DNA of 64,000 bases. Origin: Viola odorata (taxonomy: Eukaryota; Streptophyta; Magnoliopsida; Malpighiales; Violaceae). The position numbers and the translations under genes were made by a program. Under the pieces are notes generated by a model, which had not been told where the DNA came from, made no database searches, and saw nothing but the letters and a program-made list of their open reading frames with translations. Where the stretch lies: NCBI GenBank assembly GCA_963691705.1, contig OY829539.1:61044327-61108326 (forward strand), read 5' to 3'. Below, one piece after another: positions 59,412 through 64,000 of the stretch. How positions within the stretch are numbered: position 1 is the stretch's first letter; the number at the start of each line of letters is the position of its first letter.

Positions 59412-60692
59412 TGATGCGATCACGGGTCCAAGAATCCGACATTTTGGCCAAAGGATCGGCCAAGGGCAGCCGAGCCTTACAAATGATCAAAAACCATGCC
59501 CACGGTCGAGATTCAAACGCCAAATCCTCACAATCCTAGGCCTAGACGCACGGAATTCCCAAGAAGGCCGAGAAAGCCATGACGTAGAGGTGTGTCTAAC
59601 CCAAGCAAGTCACCAGGCCACGCACACTCATTCCAAGGCCTTGGCAACAAATGCTCCATATATGCAAGTCAGAATTGTGTCGTCTAGTCTCCACCAGAAT
59701 ATGGACAAGTAAATGGTGCCCGATTTGAGAGATCAGAAGCTTGATGGAAACTTCAAGATGTTAGCTTTCATTTGAGACAAGTTTCAGGTCAATCGGATGG
59801 GTGGATCAAAAGTTAGGCTACTTGACATTTTGGCGCGCAGGAAGGAAAATGCTAGCGTGATCACGGTTAGTCCTTAACGTGAATCACGCTACCTTCGGAT
59901 GTGGGAGCTGATCTTTGGGTTCCTTACCGTGATCACGTTTCGTCCTTAACGTGAATCACGCTTACCTGCTGTCCGAACGTGAATCACGTTTCGCCCTTAA
60001 CGTGAATCACGTTACCTTCTGATGTGGGAGCTGATCTTGGGTGCCTTACCGTGATCACGTTTCGTCCTTAACGTGAATCACGCCTGGGAGATTTTGGCTA
60101 ACGTGATCATTTTCTTCCTTAGCTTTAGACATTTTGCCTACTGATTTCAAGCCCAATTTGCCTACTACTATATATACCTCTTGTATCATTTTCTTCCTTA
60201 GCTTTAGACATTTTGTGTGATATTTTGTTGAGTGAGATTACTCCTTCCTCATATCACCTAAGCCTTGAGCTCATCATTTTAATTCCTTGAGAGGGATCGC
60301 TTGAGTTTGAGATTACTCCTCCCGATCTCTCTCCGAGAAATCAAAGCTTGTAATCGTGTTGACGATTTGTGTGAATGAAATATATATTTTTCTTGGTTGA
60401 TCATCCATAGAAACGAGTCTCAATCTTGGCCCTCGGAGTATATCTTGATCAAGCAATCGTTTGTGTGATTCTCGCTACTTCGTGTATGCTCATCTCCGTC
60501 CCTTCCATCCATCTTCTAATTCCCGGTAACTCCCATCTTTCCATCGCTCTTATGTGTAATTTCTCCGCTGCATCTCCAAATCTTGTTATTTCCCTCTTTG
60601 TAGTCATGTGTGTGCTAGATGATTCGCTTGGCTAGATCCTTCCATAAGCTCCATTGTAATCCGGCCTACTTACCCTAGGCAGGATCGCATCA
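59412..60692 (+). mobile_element. 5' LTR of a third element B copy
   Basis: 1281 bp, TGATGCGATCAC .. GATCGCATCA. It resembles the arm copies along its length but is clearly diverged. A TATATATA box lies at about 60166-60175. The base directly after the LTR starts AGTTGTAGCGGAGC, a poor match to common primer-binding sites, so I cannot name the tRNA. Confidence 0.88.
59854..60113. repeat. Array of dyad-symmetric sites in LTR B (third copy)
   Basis: About nine sites. Here the flanking pair is mostly A:T (AACGTGAATCACGTT, CCGTGATCACGTTT) where the arm copies have G:C (GCGTGATCACGC): both halves changed together. Even and odd cores alternate, as in the arms. Confidence 0.85.
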
Positions 60693-61851
60693 AGTTGTAG
60701 CGGAGCTTTTGGCCGCCTAGCGAATTTTTCTAGTTTTCTTCAAAAAGTTTGAACCTATCTTTCTTGAAAATCTTGAGTTTTAGGTGTCTTTTTCCAAATC
60801 TATTTCAAGTGTGCAATTGAGTGGTTGTGGTGATCATTTTTGCTAGGTCAAAAGTTTGAAAATTTACGAAAATCAATTGGGTGTGTTCTTGATGTTCTTG
60901 GTGCTTGGGGTATTTTGATCCAAAAACACTTTGCAAAAGTTGAACCAAGTGTTTCTAGTTAAAAAAAAAAAATTAAATAAATAAATAAAATAAAAGGAAA
61001 GAATTGGAACACTTGGCCGGCCAACATCCAAGCAAGGATCAAGCCTCATCCCTTGCATTTAATGCAATAGCCACCTCACCCTCATCCTTTGACATTTTGA
61101 CCTAAGTAGCACACTTTTCCTAACTAAATTGCCCAATTCCAACTAAACTAACCCATCCTTTTCCCAAGCTAGCACGTCCTCCCTTCTTCCTTGTGACCAG
61201 CCATCCTTTTCAATTTTCTTGAGTCTTAAACAAGTCTTAACTCAAGTCCTAAACTTAATTTTTCTTAAGTCCTAAACCTCCAAGTCTTTTTCATTAAATT
61301 TCTAACTCTTTCCTTGAGTCTTTTACTCCTTTAACTCAAAATTTTCCAGCCCTCCTCCCTTCCAACGGAAACTTCAAATTTTTTCACCAAAATTGAAAAT
61401 TTTGAATTTCCTTGGACTTCCGAAATTATTTTTTTTCAGCTTTCTCTCTTGAGTCTTTGTAATCTTCTTGAGCCTTTTGTTGAGTATAATCTTTCCTACT
61501 CTTGTTCTAATCTTTTGAGCACTTGCGAAGGTAGTTGTTGACGAGTTGCTTGATTCGAAACATAAGTTGGTTTGTGGCAACAAGTTGTGTGGTGAGCAAG
61601 CTTTGTGTATGGATGTATTGAGCGATTTGTGAGGCTATCTTTTGTGAGTGATTAAACACGAGTGTTAAACACGTGAGGGAGAGAATTATTTTTCTAACCC
61701 TTGTTTAAGTGTGCAGGTACACGGAGAACGTGAAGTTGAGTGTTTGTGAGCACGTATTTTTCGAGTGACCTAAACACGAGTGTTTAAACACGTGAGGGAG
61801 AGATTATTTACTAACCTATATATCTTTAGTTTGTTCAATTTTTCAGGCACA
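60693..61851 (+). mobile_element. Untranslated leader of element B
   Basis: 1.16 kb without a credible ORF. It holds a direct duplication of about 45 bp (AAACACGAGTGTTAAACACG, 61653-61703 and 61771-61818) whose units are themselves partly palindromic. TTTGTTCAATTTTTCAG at about 61830-61846, six bases before the ATG, looks like a 3' splice site. Confidence 0.6.
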
Positions 61852-64000
61852 ATGTCAAGAGATAGTGAATGTGAGTCTTGTGATCAAGAGTCATATTATG
61901 ACGACGATGACTCACAATGCATTGACGTTAGTGGTAATGAATCCTGTGGTGATGATAGTTGCCAATTAGATGGTGATGAAGATTCTGAACCATGTGGTGA
62001 AAGCGGCAATGAGTATAGCATTGATAGTGAGGGTGAGTACCGAGATGATAGTGAAGTAACTTGTAGCGAGAGTGAAGACAATGAAGGCCCTCCAAGTCCT
62101 CATGTCTTTGGTCACGGCTCAAGTTCAATTTGTAGTGAGGATGGAGACTATGAAGAGACTTCAAGTCCTCGTCTCTTAATCCGTGGCTCAACTTCAAGTT
62201 GTAGTGAGGATGACGATGACGAAGATTTTCCACAAGTCTCAAGCTATGGCCTCGGTTCCCTTGACCACCAAAGCCTTGGCCATGGCCTCGAACCACGACA
62301 TTTCCCCTCCTCAAGTGTACAAGTCCGAACTAAACCTAAGGGAATGCAAAGCCGAGCACCTCCTTATGTTCTTCCTCCAAGGGTTCGACCTCACCAAGGC
62401 CGAACGCCCCCTCATTCTCCCTTAAGGGTTCGACCTCGCCAAGGGCATTCAAGTGTGCAAAACTCTTCTTTCGATTCTACCTTTGAGTCTACATTGCAAG
62501 AAGTCCAACCTAACCACTTCACTCAACAACCGCAACAACCCACTCCAACTCAATCCTTTGAGCCACGTTCGATGATTAACATTTTGGACGTGATTGAAAG
62601 GAATGTGGTTGAGCTTCAAGCCATTGCGGCAAGGAAGAGTGAAAAACGTAAGGTTGAAAAAGAGAGAAAAAGAAGAGAGCGAGAGATAAAAGAAAAGAGA
62701 GAGTGTGGAGAGAAGAAAGTAAGTGATGAGGAAAATACACGGCATGAAAAAAGTAAGCATGCCAATGAGAGTGAGTGCAACCACATCCGTGAGAATGAGT
62801 TGAGTGAGCTCAATGAGCCAAATCAATTTCAAGTTTTTGACAACCTTCTGTTTGAATTATATTTTGACAATCCGTTGTTTGAGCTTGAAATTGAGGAAAA
62901 AGAAAGTGAGCAAAACAGCCCCCATGAAAAAAGTGAGCATGGGTTAAGAGATATTGAGCAAAACAGCCCGCATGAAAAGAACGAGCATGCGAGAGAGAAA
63001 CACACACATGAGAGGAGTGACTATACCGAAAAATTGAGAGAAGAAAGTGAGGAAAAGAAGCAAACTGAAATTGTGGGAGCTATTGATCCAATGAGCGTGT
63101 CTTTGTGCAATGAGGATCAATTATCTCACTCTAACATTGACAATTCTTTTCCTACTGTTTGTGTGTCTTTCTTGCAGAAAATTTCAAAGGGTTGTCGCGA
63201 ACATACGCATACAAATGTTCCGAGGAGCGAAGGTAGTTTTAAACCATCAATCCTAGGAGGCATTGGAAGTGTAATTGCTCAACAATGGTGCTCCCAACGG
63301 CAAGGCCTAGAGGTAAACCATCCCAACCTTCCCGCTTTGTCCGAAGGGTACGTACCAAACCCTTCTTTGAATGCTCAATTGTTTGAGGTTGTTCAATTCA
63401 CTCACCCTTATTCACATGATGAAATTTTGTATGGCAACCATGTAGCATGTGATAAGGAATCATTCTTGCATTTAGTTGAGCATGACTCTTTAGTCCGTGT
63501 ATTGGAAAACCATTTGGGTACAAAATTTATTACATGCACCAAAAAATTTATCGTACCCCTCGTCAAGCATGAATCTTCTTGGTTTGAGCATGGAAATTAC
63601 TTGAATGAAAATTTTGTGGCCTGTGTTAAAATTCCTAATTTGCATTTCATCAAGTATGACCCTTTCTTTCTCAAACGTGCTAATTTTTGTAATTTTTCGG
63701 ATAGTATGTATAATTTATATACATGTTGTTTTCATTTGGAATCCATGATTGATTGGCATGAAGTATGGAAACAATTCTTTCGCTCTAACTTGTTAGAATT
63801 TTCTTGGTCTAATTGCTGCAAGGAATTGTATCTCTTTTTATGCCGATTGCTTGGTATTCCAAAGCATTTTGTGCATGGGCGTATGGCCCAATTTTCTTGG
63901 TTGGTTCTTATAGGCCGATTTGAGAAAATGAACCACCGTCCATGTTGTTTAAAATTTCGTGATACCATGCACATCCTTAAAGATGAAATGGATATGCATG
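61852..64000 (+). CDS. Element B ORF, N-terminal 716 codons, open to the window end
   Basis: From ATG at 61852 I read no stop to the last base. Residues 1-130 are strongly acidic (Asp/Glu/Ser, interspersed Cys). About 130-240 are Pro/Arg-rich with two RVRPxQG-like units. About 241-290 (MINILDVIERNVVELQAIAA then KRKVEKERKRRERE) is a likely coiled coil. About 290-430 is charged with two EQNSPHEKSEH-like repeats. From about 490 it aligns with the right-arm ORF (VPNPSLNAQLFEVVQF). Compared with that copy a repeat module is missing: the segment after HEVWKQFFRSNL joins straight to CCKELYLFLCRLLG. No gag, protease, reverse transcriptase or integrase motif is visible in this part. I do not recognise the protein. 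It is probably the single product of a non-autonomous element. Confidence 0.7.
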   Translation, partial: MSRDSECESCDQESYYDDDDSQCIDVSGNESCGDDSCQLDGDEDSEPCGESGNEYSIDSEGEYRDDSEVTCSESEDNEGPPSPHVFGHGSSSICSEDGDYEETSSPRLLIRGSTSSCSEDDDDEDFPQVSSYGLGSLDHQSLGHGLEPRHFPSSSVQVRTKPKGMQSRAPPYVLPPRVRPHQGRTPPHSPLRVRPRQGHSSVQNSSFDSTFESTLQEVQPNHFTQQPQQPTPTQSFEPRSMINILDVIERNVVELQAIAARKSEKRKVEKERKRREREIKEKRECGEKKVSDEENTRHEKSKHANESECNHIRENELSELNEPNQFQVFDNLLFELYFDNPLFELEIEEKESEQNSPHEKSEHGLRDIEQNSPHEKNEHAREKHTHERSDYTEKLREESEEKKQTEIVGAIDPMSVSLCNEDQLSHSNIDNSFPTVCVSFLQKISKGCREHTHTNVPRSEGSFKPSILGGIGSVIAQQWCSQRQGLEVNHPNLPALSEGYVPNPSLNAQLFEVVQFTHPYSHDEILYGNHVACDKESFLHLVEHDSLVRVLENHLGTKFITCTKKFIVPLVKHESSWFEHGNYLNENFVACVKIPNLHFIKYDPFFLKRANFCNFSDSMYNLYTCCFHLESMIDWHEVWKQFFRSNLLEFSWSNCCKELYLFLCRLLGIPKHFVHGRMAQFSWLVLIGRFEKMNHRPCCLKFRDTMHILKDEMDMH

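Noticed and set aside
1..64000. tRNA, rRNA, snRNA or organelle-derived genes
   Set aside because: I found no cloverleaf with conserved boxes and no rRNA or organelle coding sequence by eye; a dedicated scan was not possible.

Overview
The window is nuclear DNA of a flowering plant. It carries intron-bearing genes with GT..AG junctions and plant-type families (a wall-associated-kinase-like receptor, a secreted PI-PLC X-domain protein, endonuclease V) embedded in nested Ty3/gypsy-type LTR retrotransposons and AT-rich spacer. The style is eudicot; I cannot name the species.

The dominant feature is one giant inverted duplication. Positions 1-27097 reappear as reverse complement at 28081-55191 (mirror coordinate sums run 55178-55224), with only scattered SNPs and small indels. 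Between the arms are 783 unmatched bases (27098-27880) and exactly 200 Ns (27881-28080). The simplest reading is that two allelic contigs were joined head-to-head by a scaffolder. A real palindrome cannot be excluded from sequence alone.

Each arm, from outside inwards, holds: a solo LTR of family A inserted in the 3' region of an element D; LTR D; a truncated LTR C; about 3.3 kb of AT-rich DNA with one LTR fragment; an inverted copy of PI-PLC exon 2; the PI-PLC X gene (8 exons, with an in-frame TAG just before an otherwise intact GPI-anchor-like tail); a MITE remnant; the endonuclease V gene (9 exons, broken differently in each arm); a scrambled WAK fragment; a 5'-truncated WAK-like kinase; and then element A (Athila-like, 3' LTR abutting the kinase), into which element B is nested up to the gap.

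Outside the inverted repeat (55192-64000) are the rest of the solo LTR A with its 5-bp target duplication; a 2-kb cluster of several hairpin-forming minisatellite families in the presumed 3' UTR of element D; and a third copy of element B, starting with its 5' LTR and an ORF that stays open to the window end. Element B shows no reverse transcriptase, integrase, protease or zinc knuckle in about 1,120 codons assembled across copies. Its product is unfamiliar: an acidic head, a charged coiled-coil segment and degenerate Cys/Trp-rich repeats. Its LTRs carry an alternating array of dyad-symmetric sites.

The most notable candidates are the hairpin minisatellites with compensatory stem changes, the pol-less element B with its unknown protein and LTR palindrome array, and the gene lesions that differ between arms (endonuclease V, the kinase subdomain IX Asp, the element A ORF).
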